A DNA stretch of 64,000 nucleotides, from contig MPNW01000558.1 in the NCBI GenBank assembly GCA_011800805.1, positions 53,174-117,173 of the forward strand, read 5' to 3'. The position numbers were made by a program, and so were the translations under genes. The number at the start of each line of letters is the position of its first letter. Within the stretch, counting starts at the first letter, position 1. Shown piece after piece: positions 11,940 to 22,379 of the stretch. The notes under the pieces are model-generated. The model saw only the letters and a list, made by a program, of their open reading frames with translations. It made no database searches and had not been told where the DNA came from. This stretch comes from Hirudo medicinalis. Taxonomy: Eukaryota; Annelida; Clitellata; Hirudinida; Hirudinidae.

Positions 11940-12330
11940 AATGCATGAAGGAAGCAGGGCTACCACCGAAGCTGGAGCTAACAAAACCAATCAACGTGAA
12001 TAATGCCATAAACATTATTCGGTAGAATTGTCAGGATGTCAAAAAGAGTGAGTTTGTTTCATTTCTGAGATCCTTAAGAGTATCTTGCTCCAAGAAACCC
12101 TGCTTAAAAGCAGGAGGTCTTTCAAACTGCAAGGGTATCGAGTGGAACGACTAGATCGTACACGTGACAGACATGTTATAGGGGTTCTGGCTTGTATCAG
12201 AGAAGGCCTAGCTTATAGTAGCTCTGCCATATCTGGGGGCCCGGAATGTTTGTTAACTTCTGTCATCACAGATTCCTCGACGTTGAAGATTGTCAACTTT
12301 TATGTTCTCCAGGCAAAGTCTAACTGATGT
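11940..12330 (+). mobile_element. LINE endonuclease fragment (5-prime part)
   Basis: It reads NAINIIR, a stop, NCQDVKKSEFVSFLRSL, then LLQETLLKSRRSFKLQGYRV and GVLACIREGLAYSS. This matches the APE-type endonuclease N-terminus of LINE ORF2, including the catalytic-core Gln-Glu (QET) and a gG...AC/I hydrophobic strand. Stops and one frame change show decay. It breaks off at about 12330. The RNase H part of what looks like the same element resumes near 13255. Confidence 0.65.
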
Positions 12331-13250
12331 GTCCCAAAAGGTCCTAAAAAGTTCTAAATTTCTGGAACTTGGATTTTTAGTACCAAAAAGACCTAAAAGA
12401 ATTGACGGAACTCCTAAACAGTTTAAAAAGGTCCTAATATTTTACTGCAATATATTAATTAATAAATTTGCGAGGAATCAAAGTAGCGGTAATTCGCTCT
12501 CTTTGTTCTAGCTGTATACTGGAATGCACTCAATTAAGTGTCGATTGCGTTCGCTAGTCTGTTTGATCTTTTAAAGTTTTGATAACACTGTTTGGAATTT
12601 GTTCTTTCAATAGTAACTACAACAGTCTAATTAAAATAAAAATTTACTTGTTTTTTAAGGAGCACAATGACGGCTACAAATTCCTGTGGAGAGATAGTCA
12701 GAATGTTTCTAACATTAAGCCATGGTCAGGCATCTCTTGAAAGCGGCTTTTGCATAAACAAGAGCATGGTTTGTGAAAATCAAAAATTGAAAAGCTTAAC
12801 TGCAAGAAGGATAATGAGAGGTCACAGCAACAATGTTGGAGGTATTAGTAATTTCAAAATTGATAAATCTGTCATTGGTCATTGCACAGCATCAAGGCAG
12901 AGGTACCACTTTTATTTGGACACTTTAGATCAGGAAGGTGGCTGCAGCTAAAATGAGAAGCAGAAGATGAAGTGATGAGAAAGGTTAGGAAAGAAACTGA
13001 AAAGCATGCCCGAGATTTATGAGGCAAAGAATTGGTCCAGGCCAACAGTCTAAGAAAAAGATAGTTAAGCAAAATCTGCAAGAATTGCAAAATTAGAGAA
13101 TTAAATTTTGTGTTAATAAATTGATATTTTCATTTTTTATTATTTCTATTTTGTATTACAAAATAAATAAATATTAAAGACAATAAATAAAGTCTATTTA
13201 TATCAATAATTTCCTAACAAATTGAATAAAACGTCCTAAAAAAAAGTCCT
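12331..13250 (+). mobile_element. Insert with transposase-like ORF
   Basis: This 0.9-kb segment separates the two halves of a LINE and has similar GTCCTAAAAA/GTTCTAAAT words near both ends, in the same orientation. The ORF at 12667-12951 (94 residues) reads LSHGQASLESGFCINKSM, then ARRIMRGHSNNVGGI and ASRQRYHFYLDTLDQE. The pattern HGQAxxExGFxxNK followed by RQRY.xYL is one I associate with hAT-like transposon-derived proteins common in invertebrate and fish genomes. The start codon follows an AAGGAGCACA context. Boundaries and class are uncertain, and no clear inverted termini were found. Confidence 0.4.
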
Positions 13251-13254
13251 AAAT

Positions 13255-13720
13255 CTGAGTGTCCACATTCCTGTATGAACCATACTTGGTACCTGCCCAT
13301 GTTGGAATTCCTGGAAATGAGCAGGCGGACGCCTTTGCAAAAACTGCTACAATCTAGTTGTTGTAAAATGTTCAGTTGTATCAACGGAATGCTGGATTCA
13401 GGCAACAATCAAGGATGTAAATAGGCTGACCGATCAAAATGTCTTACAGCAATGACTGACCAGAAGGGAAGACAAAGAGAAGCATTACAAGCTAGTGGAG
13501 ATAAAAGTATCTGTAAAGAGTAAATTCCAATGTGCCTCAAGGAGGAAGGAGACTTTGATCTCTAAACTCCGTCTTGGAAAATGCGCTCTAAATCGACACC
13601 TCTTTAAGATGAAACGGTAAATGACAAACCTGTCCTCAGGAAGAGTGTCCAACATTTCCTAATGGAATGTCCAGCCTAATCAAACCTGTGAAGAGCAATA
13701 AGGCACAAAATAACTTCACT
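13255..13720 (+). mobile_element. LINE RNase H and C-terminal fragment
   Basis: The segment reads VPAHVGIPGNEQADAFAKTAT, the conserved RNase H end motif of I/Jockey-type LINEs that keep an RNase H. It continues as FQCASRRKETLISKLRLGKC, LNRHLFKM and VQHFLMECPA, the usual C-terminal zinc-knuckle-like tail. Several frameshifts and stops break it. With 11940-12330 it forms one element whose reverse transcriptase is deleted and replaced by the insert. Confidence 0.65.
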
Positions 13721-14680
13721 GGATGCTTAGCAATACTTCTAGTGTGGATTTAATGTACCAGTGGATCTACAAAAATCGACGAAATCTGATGAGACATACA
13801 ACACTATGAATTCCTATTTGTCGTTTATTGTTGTTTTTCTTTTGTTGTCTTGGTTGCTGTCCTACTCATCAAGTTATGCTGAGGACATTAGTAAAATACT
13901 ACTACAACGACATCAGTCAGATGGGATTGAAGAGATCTATGTGGATGATTCAGATTACGGGGGCTTTATTGAAGATTACCTTTGCTCACTCACAAGTGGT
14001 AGAGATGGAATGCGACATCGGAAAGGCAGCAGTTTTAATGAAAAATACACAGAATTAGCTTATTTGAACTTCAGTCAGTCAACTCTCATTTTAAATGACA
14101 TTAGCTCAATGAAGCACAGAAAACATGGCTTTTGACAACATTGAACAAAAGCTGTGATGAAGTCAGATAGAGAATTTGGGGGTAAAATTTCAGCTGACAG
14201 GATTTTTCAACAAATTTCTTGCAGTATTTTCCACAAAGAGACAAAAATTAGATGTTGTTGGCATGGAAGAGGTCGATATATATTTGGCTAACATTTCTTC
14301 ACAATTGTCATATCTTAATCGAAAGTCCACACAAAGCGTTTAAGCAAGAGGCTTATTGCAGTAGAAAATTCGGAGAGTTTCCGTGATGGTATGGAGAGGA
14401 TTTTCATGCGGTCAGACAGAATTAGATTTTCTGAGAGGAAAACAGCCGAGAGGAAAAGTTGAATATAAAAGACCTGAAACCATTTCATAATTAAATTTTT
14501 AAAGATTAAAAAAAACAACAAGCAAAGTGGCTATAAAATATCCGCCGGCTTATATATGCATCAACAAGCAATTTAGGGATTGACCCTAAGGGGTCTAGGT
14601 TCCAGAGTGCGGTCCCACGCCAAAGTGTTCTAGATCCGCCCCTGTCCGATCTAAATTCTGAATTTTTTCAAAGTACTTTG
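13721..14680. other. Unassigned, probably transposon-derived
   Basis: The stretch lies between LINE fragments. A 124-codon frame at 13761-14135 contains a hydrophobic run (SYLSFIVVFLLLSWLL), but its start overlaps sequence that reads as the LINE tail in another frame. No independent gene is supported. Confidence 0.4.
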
Positions 14681-14689
14681 AAAATGTAA

Positions 14690-15212
14690 ATGTACATGAG
14701 GTTTTAAGTTTAAAAACCAATGTGGATTCAGAAATAACCACTCTACCTTCACGCCTTTAATTAATCTCCATTTTTACACGATGGACAATTGACATATTCC
14801 TAGACTTAGCGTTTGACTCCAAATCACCAATTCATAATCAGAAAGTTGCTTTATTATGGAATCTTGCTGAGCGGGTTTCAAAGCTACCTTGAAGATATCA
14901 TTCAACAGGTTTATTTCCTAGGCACCATGTCTTCAGTTGAACACATTTCTTGTGGAGACCAAAAGGCTCTATGTTGTGGCCCACTCTTATTTCTCATTTA
15001 TATCAACGATTTGTGTTCAATCTCCGCTCTTTTGTTTTATTTGCTGACGACACAAATCTTTTCATTTCTGTTGATAATTTATCCAACCTCTATGAAGGCA
15101 TTAACGACGGAATGGATCTCTGAACATGCGCAAAACATTGAAAATCATCATAGGCGCCTCTGACGCTATGCAAATGGCGCATTATAAATTAACTATTATT
15201 ATTATTATTATA
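14690..15212 (+). mobile_element. LINE (CR1/L2-like) RT fragment with ATT tail
   Basis: Frame-shifted pieces follow reverse transcriptase order: CGFRNNHSTFTPL, DLAFDSKSP, CGPLLFLIYINDLCS, then FVLFADDTNLFISVDNL (the catalytic [YF]ADD box, with an LFADDT context). The unit ends with GGCGCATTATAAATTAACTA and an (ATT)n run at about 15193-15212, a typical microsatellite 3-prime tail of this LINE type. Much of the ORF is missing. Confidence 0.7.
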
Positions 15213-15956
15213 TGGCAGCAAATATTTTTGTTTCAGGATCAAACAAAACTTTCAAATCATAAAATAAATAAATTTAATAATGTGTCTTATTACATTCCTT
15301 TTTAATCTGAAGTCAATTTTTATTGATTTGAAAGCTTTATTGGTTAATCGAATGACATCGCTAGTGCCGGATTTAGGTCGGGATGTGCCTCCATAAACCA
15401 AAGAAGTTTTTCTTGTCGGGAGGGGGTAACAGGACTGGCGCAGAGGCGTATAGTCCTCCACCTGGGTAAATCCGGCGCTGGATATAGCCCAAAATTTCAA
15501 TCGAATCACCTGAGGTAATCGGGTTCATCTATTCCTCTTAAATGACACGGCATATATGATTCTAACAATTGCCAGCATTCTACAATCTTATCTCGATTTA
15601 TGCAAATCATCAGTTTTATTTTATAACAAGTTCATTCTTCTGATTTTAATAAAAATCACAGTAATAATCAAATATTCATTCTGGGCCCATTTCAGACCGT
15701 GCTGAGAAATCAACCAGCTGAACGAACGCTGATTCTTCGGAGCTCACTTAAGTTTTAATTAATTATTACAGTACTATTTCATATTATTCAGCTTGATTTT
15801 GAATTATCAAAAACCGGGAAATATCATAACTTATTTTATTAACATACAAAATGCACTAAAAGTTAATTATCAATCCTCTAAAAAATTCAGCCGACAAGCT
15901 CCAAAAAACGATTTATTAAAGAAAGCAACTATTACATAACTTACAAAGAAAGTAAA
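15213..15956. other. Non-coding, downstream of WDR70
   Basis: No gene seen. A GC-richer patch near 15355-15490 has short open frames on the minus strand and looks repeat-derived. Confidence 0.4.
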
Positions 15957-17684
15957 TTATGATGTTTTGATCTTTTTATAAACAGGCTCAAGTTCTCCTT
16001 CATCATGATCATCTTTTGTGGCACTTTGGAAGATGGCCTTAGGTTGAGTGTTTTGATAGGCAGGAGCCACCCAGAATGGATTTTCCTCGGCTTCCTTGGC
16101 GTGCCTGAGGATGGCCGCTCTCGGATCTTTGTCCCTCTCATCGGGCTTCGTCAAAACGATTTGTTTGACAACATATTGGGAAAGGGTAGACCCATGATGT
16201 CCCACTCTTCCTCCCTGACCAGGTCCATTGACCGGAAGGTCGGGTCTGTTCGATTTGACAGGGTCTTTTCTCTCCTTCTCCTCTCGTTTCTTTGCCGTCA
16301 TTGGCCTCAGGGTCCTAAACAACGGGAGGGCATAGGGAGTAATGACGAGGGTTTCAAGCCCAACTGCTTCATCGGCTTTAGCGGCCCTCTTCCTCTTTCC
16401 AATGCTCAACTTAACTCCTCTTTGACTGTTGCCATCATGGAAGGCAACAACTTCTCCATCAGAAGTCGTGCAGAACATTTGACCAAGTTTAGGATGCCAC
16501 AGACACCTGATGAGGCTCACATTACTCACTGGAATCTCTAATTCCAACTTCCAAGTCTGCCTGTTTAGGAATATAAGATTCCCTCCTGTCCCTTTCTCAA
16601 GACATCCGTTCTTCAAGGCAGATGTTGCAGTCACAACAAGTTGATCGTTAGGACTGAAGAGACAGTCGGTCATGGGGAACAAATTGTTGAGACATGGTGT
16701 TTCAAACACAGCAAATTTTGTGTTTCTTATGTCCCAGAGCTTGAGAGTGTCATCAGTGCTTCTGGTGACATAGGATTTGTTGTCATAACTGAAGCAGATG
16801 GAAGTAATTTCATTTCCATTTCCATGGGCAGACATGTTTTTGTGACAAGGACTATTAAACATCTTTGATGTGTCCCACATTTGAATTGAGCCATCCTGAC
16901 ACACTGCAGCTATCAATTTGCCATCTCTATTAAAGGCACATGAAGTGGGTATTGTCTTTTTGCCATTAGATGATTTTAGTTTGATGATGTTTTTGTGTTT
17001 CTTGGCATTGGTAATGTTCCACAAGCGCACAGTTCCATCATTTGAGCAAGTTATGAAGTCATCCTTTGATTTCGGATTCCAGCAACCAGCGTTCAACATA
17101 GCAGTATGCCCCTTGGTGTTGGATTGGTCCATGATGTATTGGTCACCCTTAATGCACTCCATGACTTCATGGCCATCCCTGTCCAAAACCTTCGCTTGAG
17201 CACATCCAGATATAGCAAGGATCCTCTCACCATTGATGCTGAATTTTAGATCTTTGATGGGGTGTCCTTCAAATGGTGTAACACTTCTGAAAGACTGGAG
17301 GCTTGAATTCATTCCAGCAAAATCCCACAATTTCACAACATAGTCATAGCCGCCAGACACTAGTCGAGCACCTGATGAATCCATGGCAAGAGCTGTCACA
17401 GGTTTAGATCCGTGATTCATGGTGGCTTTATTTGCACAGGGTATTTTCTTTACCTGTTCTTCTTCCTCTTCTTCAGACTCATCTTCCTCATTAGATTCTC
17501 GTCCTAAAACGTCTGAGTATTCAGTTTCATCTATCTCAGATTTACTTAAGTTGGATTTCGATTCGCTTTGATCGTCATCAGCATCTTCATTCTTTTTTTT
17601 GTTGTTTTCTTTCGCCAACTTCAGCATTTCCTCGACGTCAAAATGCCGAGCCTTTTTATCTGAATTTTTTTGTTTGCAATCCAT
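15957..17684 (-). CDS. WDR70: WD repeat-containing protein 70
   Basis: An uninterrupted 575-codon frame starts MDCKQKNSDKKARHFD and ends YKKIKTS. Residues about 30-80 are an acidic, disordered stretch with an EEEEEE run. From about residue 90 to 430 it is a WD40 propeller with clear repeat ends such as LVSGGYDYVVKLWD, FITCSNDGTVRLW, AAVCQDGSIQMWD and YVTRSTDDTLKLWD. After the propeller comes the family's hallmark GPGQGGRVGHHGSTLSQYVV, then ILRHAKEAEENPFWVAPAY. WDR70 is a nuclear protein reported to act with the CRL4 ubiquitin ligase in chromatin and DNA damage responses. It is somewhat shorter than the human protein (about 650 residues) and has no introns, notable beside its intron-rich neighbour ADAT1. 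An intron-loss or retrocopy origin is possible, but the frame is intact. The start is the first ATG after an upstream TAA. Confidence 0.93.
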   Translation of the reverse strand: MDCKQKNSDKKARHFDVEEMLKLAKENNKKKNEDADDDQSESKSNLSKSEIDETEYSDVLGRESNEEDESEEEEEEQVKKIPCANKATMNHGSKPVTALAMDSSGARLVSGGYDYVVKLWDFAGMNSSLQSFRSVTPFEGHPIKDLKFSINGERILAISGCAQAKVLDRDGHEVMECIKGDQYIMDQSNTKGHTAMLNAGCWNPKSKDDFITCSNDGTVRLWNITNAKKHKNIIKLKSSNGKKTIPTSCAFNRDGKLIAAVCQDGSIQMWDTSKMFNSPCHKNMSAHGNGNEITSICFSYDNKSYVTRSTDDTLKLWDIRNTKFAVFETPCLNNLFPMTDCLFSPNDQLVVTATSALKNGCLEKGTGGNLIFLNRQTWKLELEIPVSNVSLIRCLWHPKLGQMFCTTSDGEVVAFHDGNSQRGVKLSIGKRKRAAKADEAVGLETLVITPYALPLFRTLRPMTAKKREEKERKDPVKSNRPDLPVNGPGQGGRVGHHGSTLSQYVVKQIVLTKPDERDKDPRAAILRHAKEAEENPFWVAPAYQNTQPKAIFQSATKDDHDEGELEPVYKKIKTS

Positions 17685-18191
17685 TAATTAATGTAGCATA
17701 TAATGTAAAAAACTTAGCGTAGTTAGATATTTACAGTCCAACAGTTAATATCGTAAGCCCATTCACATTATATAAATAAAAGATAGCAAATATAACATAA
17801 AAATTAAATTATTAAATTTAAAGATGTTATTATTAATCAATGTAATTTTTCAAACAAACAATATGTGGATTCAAACATTTATTTATAATTATTAAAACTT
17901 TATTAAGTTAGGATTTATTTTAAATTTTGTTATTAAGATTTATGCAATCCGATTATTTAATTCTAAATTAAAATTTGGTTTAACAATTTTAAATTATTTT
18001 AAGAATGTTTAACAAATTAATATACATAAAATATAAATTTTGTAATTAACAATTGCAATTTGTAACAATTATAATTCAATTAAAAATAAATTTTGCAATA
18101 TGACAAGTTTGACTTTTTAAAATATTTCTATTTTGTTGATGTATCCATTATTCATTCAACTTTTATTTTGAAAGTATTTCAGAATGTTGGC
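17685..18191. promoter_or_regulatory. Shared intergenic region of WDR70 and ADAT1
   Basis: About 507 bp of very AT-rich sequence separates the two divergent start codons. A TATTTCAG acceptor 11 bp before the ADAT1 ATG suggests an untranslated first exon of ADAT1 inside this interval. No TATA box or other element can be picked out with confidence. Confidence 0.4.
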
Positions 18192-20409
18192 ATGAATATG
18201 ATTAATTACGCTGATATACATAAAATCCAGGATGTTTGCTTAAATCACTACAGCAGAGATTTATCAAAAAGTGGCAAAGCGAGACTTTGTTCAGAGTGGA
18301 CGGTCTTCAGTGCTATTGTGATGCTTCGTGATTCAGGTAAATTCGAGGGGGGAAGGGGTAGGATATATGTTCGTCCCTGAAATATTGTTTCAATTGTTTG
18401 TGATTGCATTCCAGATTACCAAGTCGTTTCAATGGGGACTGGAACAAAATGTATTGGATATAAGCATATGTGTTCACGAGGCTTAGTTGTTAATGATAGT
18501 CACGCAGAGATTGTTGCAAGAAGGTCTTTTCTTTGGTAATCAATTAGAAATGCAAACTAGTTGATGTTTCACTATGCAGTCACACTGATATTCTTTGTCA
18601 TTGCCAGTTTTTTATATGAACAAATAGAAAAATCTCTCCTTGGTGTTTCTTCAGTGTTTGATCTTATTGATGGGAAATGTGAAGTAAAGCATGGAATAAG
18701 TTTCCACTTCTTCACTACCCATGTGCCATGTTGGTCATTACATTTTTTTGTTCTAAACTATTCTTGGTGTACATTTTGTCAGTCACTTGCTTATATTTTG
18801 TTCAGCTAGGTGGTGATGCCTCTATAATTGAAAAATATAGTGAGGAAAATGGCAACTTCTCAGAAAACATTGGACTTTCTGTCAATTCTTCTATGACGGC
18901 AACCAAACGGCCCAATGAAGATGATCTGGGTGGTTCAAGAAAATTATTAAAAACTGACCTTGGAGAAGCTGCACTGAATAATTTCTGCAATTCAGGATAC
19001 TCAAAAGAAAACAAAAAAGATGAGGGCATTGCAACTCAGTGGCAATCAGAATCAGACATTTGTAGAACCGATGCCAAACTTGATGAAACCAAACCCATAG
19101 ATGTTCATAGGACTGGTGCCAAATGTGTGTCAGCAGAAGATCCATTGCTGAATGGTGTGGAATACCATGCTTTGGGGGTTTTGAGGACAAAGCCAGGAAG
19201 AGGAGACAGGACTTTTTCCCTTTCTTGCAGTGACAAAATATGCAGATGGAATGTTCTTGGCATCCAGGGTGCCCTTATCATGCACTTTCTGAAGGCCCCC
19301 ATTTATTTGGAATCAATCACCATAGCCAGGTGATTCATTTCTTTACATGGTATACCAATACAGTGTTTATGACTGATTTTTGTTCTTATCTGTAGTGTTC
19401 ATGCATAACTATATATTTGATTCTTGAGTTTACTATGATTTGGACTAAAAGACTAACATTTATTAGTCTCACTTGCTTATTAAATCCAAAGATTTTAATA
19501 TCTTACTTTGATTCGATATTTTTAGTGAGGTGTTTTGTGAAAAGGCTTTCCATAGAGCCACACAAGAAAAGATTTCAAATTTGCTGCTCTTACCAAGTTG
19601 TTTCAAGCCTCATGAACCTCAACTGTTTCACCTTTCGGAGAACAAATTCGAAGGTAGAAGGAGACAAAATCTTGAACAACATCCTTGTGCATCATGTAAG
19701 ATTTTTATTGTTTAAGTATGTGGTCCACATTTAATAGTTAATTTAGTTAGTTTAATTTAATAATTACTTTATTATATTTGTATAGTTTAAAATAATAAAT
19801 TGTTGTATTTTTATTTGCATTTGTAAGCTTCACAGTAACTGGTTACTGTAATATTTTGATAAATTTGTACAACAGATTGTTTTAATTTAGTAATGCAATA
19901 ATTTATTATGCAGCGATTTGTTGGTTTGCATCTGAAAAATCCGGCAATAAAGAAGTCATTGTCAGGGGTCAACTTCTTGGTTTGACGAAGAAGTGTAAGA
20001 ATTCAAACAAGTCCTGGTGGGTTGAATCAGTTTACCATTGAAGATAAACATTGATGATGATGCTTATCTGGGTTATGTCATAAAAAAATTGTAATGATAA
20101 TGGGTTATGATAATAGTTTTTTTTTAATGGTAGCTTCATTTCCAAAGCTTCACTTTTCAAGAAATTCCACAACCTGAGAAATCTTTATTTGGATGTTTGC
20201 CCCAACTCATCCCTGTAAGAACTTTATTTGATTTATAAGCAGAACTTTACTAAAATAATTCTTTATATTCTTGCAGGAGTGACCAAACTTTGAAGACATA
20301 CTTTGATTATAAAATGGCTTCTTCAGAATATCAAAAAGTTTGGAAAATTTTAAAACAATCAAACCTTGCTGGATGGATTTCTGCAAATGAAAATTTTAAT
20401 CAGTTCTAA
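18192..20409 (+). CDS. ADAT1: tRNA-specific adenosine deaminase 1
   Basis: Eight exons agree in phase: 18192-18336, 18415-18535, 18608-18729, 18810-19329, 19526-19695, 19914-20016, 20134-20214 and 20277-20409. The enzyme deaminates A37 of tRNA-Ala to inosine. The zinc/catalytic signature is [13 protein letters not shown] (His ligand and proton-shuttle Glu) in exon 2, HVPC|GDASII created exactly across the 18729/18810 splice, and [13 protein letters not shown] in exon 4 (third zinc ligand). RTGAKCVS and [12 protein letters not shown] are also family-typical. The tail [20 protein letters not shown]...NQF matches the family C-terminus. Introns of 72-80 bp are common here. A long exon 4 carries a divergent linker with a nuclear-signal-like [19 protein letters not shown]. 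The gene is head to head with WDR70. Nothing looks broken. Confidence 0.92.
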
Positions 20410-20539
20410 AAAAATTTCAATACTTTTGATGAAATACAAGTCTGAAATTACTAATTAATGAAACTTTTTTTGCTTTTATGGGCCATATTCACATGAAAAT
20501 AAGTGCCATACCAGAAATAAATGACAAAACCAGCACAAC

Positions 20540-21785
20540 TAATTAAAATTGTGGACTTTTTATTATGCAATAATAAAATTATTAACAGTAATAGTCTTGC
20601 ATCAGGAGTCTGGTATTGGAATATTTCAACATCTTTGTCTTTTATTTGGATCAGAATATGGGCTTCAAGTGACCTTGTTTTCCTAATGTACGAGAAGAGT
20701 AACAAGACAATCAGAAAAATTTGGAGGTTCCCCTGCAGATCTCCCAACATCAGGCCTTCCAACTTATCATGATGTGGCACGGTTCATTTATAAATTGAAA
20801 GATGCTGATTATGTGAAAGATAAGCGGGATATCTTGAAAATTGTCTCGCAAGAATTGGAAAAAATCTGGATCAAATGCAGCCATAGACTCATTTTATTAA
20901 ATGAAAAAAGTATATATATGTCAAGTTGCTACGGTTTTATGGCAATGTCATTGCCTGGAATTCAAATAAAATAAAGCCTCTTACAAGAAAATTAATGACT
21001 AAAAACCAGAACAAATTGTTTGATATTCTGGCTTGCTCTTGCTCTCTGCCTGTTCTGGATTGTTCTGACAGAAACATTAAATGTCCTGGATGTCCAAACC
21101 TGCACATTTATTGCAGCTGTGACATCCAATTTAAGGTTACAGATTAAATTTTTATACCAAATCTTATAAAACTTTGGATAGAACATTACATTCCATTTTT
21201 ATTTCTCTTCACTATTGCAATGTCCTTTAAGTGTTTTAGATTTATTATTCTGTAAGTAATTTTTTACTAGATTCCTGTACAGGAAAGGGCATTTATAAAA
21301 GATCAACGAGGGAAGAGTGGAACCAAGGGTTGTTTTCAAATAGCTGGAATTGATAAGCATGGTAAACCAATGCCAGTAACAAGTCCAACTCTTCTAGACC
21401 CCTTTAACAGTTCCCCAGGCATTCCAGTAATACAGCAATTAAACTCGTCTATAGAATCTATGCAGGGGATAACAAAATACCTTATATTAAATAATGTTTA
21501 TTTTTCATTTAAACAAACTTTAAAATGTATTTCAGAGTCGGTCTTCTGTTTCATCAGCAGTGATTGAATCCAGATCGGCTTACTGTGGAACAAACCTTCT
21601 GTGGAACAAATCATTATTCTAAGTTTTCTCTGGAGGCAGTTCGATATGAGATCTCAGATGAAGCAGCAGCTGCACTTGCAAATGCCCTTCTTCAGGATGT
21701 AGGCTATTTGCAGACTCATGGAGTCATAGATCCGAGCAAGATGAAACGAGAGAAAGAGAGAGTCTGTCATTGCCCAGTTGATTAG
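20540..21785 (+). pseudogene. Cysteine-rich transposon-like gene, disabled
   Basis: Pieces in order: SGLPTYHDVARFIYKL...SQELEKIWIKC (20730-20880), KLFDILACSCSLPVLDCSD with CPGCPNLHIYCSCDI (20990-21135), IPVQERAFIKDQRGKSGTKG (21271-21462, after a TTTTTACTAG acceptor, in phase with CSCDIQFK|GTTACA), and EAVRYEISDEAAAALANALL (21625-21780). This set matches a widespread uncharacterised metazoan family that I believe is transposon-derived: a Cys-rich N-terminus, then RYxxSxxAAAAxxxAxLxD. Near 21582-21615 a 16-bp tandem duplication (TGTGGAACAAACCTTC, then TGTGGAACAAATCATT) shifts the frame. Downstream the ORF stops soon after KMKREKERV, well short of family length. Upstream there is an in-frame stop near 20680. 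Dead copy; function unknown. Confidence 0.45.
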
Positions 21786-21901
21786 CAATTATAAACTTTT
21801 AAGTGAAGTAACCTTAAAGAGGTACAGAAATTGCACAATAAAAAACAAAAAAATTATGTTTAATGCAATCAATCAACAATTTCAAGAATTCAAGTCGAGA
21901 T

Positions 21902-22070
21902 TAGGGGTCGTCCATTAGTTTATGCCAACAGATTTGATGTAATTTTTGACTCACTCCCATTGTCAACAACTTTCAATCTTCTAGAGACCCCCTATCAAAA
22001 TTGTGTCAAAAAACATCAGCCCACCCTCTTAAGTATTTTGTTTTACAATTTTTAACGGACGGCCCCTTAC
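21902..22070. mobile_element. MITE-like element
   Basis: A 170-bp unit is bounded by inverted termini: TAGGGGTCGTCCATTA on the left, and on the right TAACGGACGGCCCCTTA, whose complement reads TAAGGGGCCGTCCGTTA. Inside are the GACCCC-like and GTCAAAAAA words common in this short DNA-transposon type. No coding capacity. Confidence 0.6.
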
Positions 22071-22170
22071 AGCGCCCCTTAATTCCGAAAACGTCTGACC
22101 ATTTCATTAACCTTTAGTCAGAGGCTGCGATGTTTGAGGATACAAATTAATCTGTGAAATTGTTATTCAG

Positions 22171-22379
22171 GTCAAGAGGCGTGGTCTCATCTAGAATATC
22201 TTCGCGCGCTTAACACTCTTGCTAAGAAAGTGGTTAAAGAACTACAAAATTTTCATCAAAGACCAATATTTTGTAACCCTTTCGGAAATTTGCCTGCAGA
22301 GCCAAAAAAGAAGAGAAAGAAGAGCAATAATTGCTTTGATAAACTGAGCAATGAAGCCACGAATTTTATTTCTATTTAA
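22171..22379 (+). CDS. Orphan C-terminal exon, unknown protein
   Basis: After a good acceptor (TGTGAAATTGTTATTCAG) and two phase bases, an open frame reads QEAWSHLEYLRALNTLAKKV, continues through NFHQRPIFCNPFGNLP and a basic PKKKRKKS (nuclear-localisation-like), and ends at TAA 22377-22379. The helix-forming first half and basic tail look like genuine protein. I do not recognise the family and cannot join it by phase to ADAT1, whose own C-terminus is complete at 20409. It may end a gene whose earlier exons I missed, or the disabled gene just upstream. Confidence 0.35.

Noticed and set aside
13761..14135. 124-codon ORF with a hydrophobic N-terminal part
   Set aside because: Its first codons overlap the LINE tail read in another frame and it sits among retroelement debris; no gene evidence.
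16005..17199. Open frames of up to 178 codons on the plus strand
   Set aside because: They are antisense shadows of WDR70, which has clear WD repeats on the minus strand.
18728..19333. 201-codon continuous ORF taken as a separate gene
   Set aside because: Its first part is the 80-bp intron read through; splicing at 18729/18810 restores the HVPC|GDASII deaminase motif of ADAT1.
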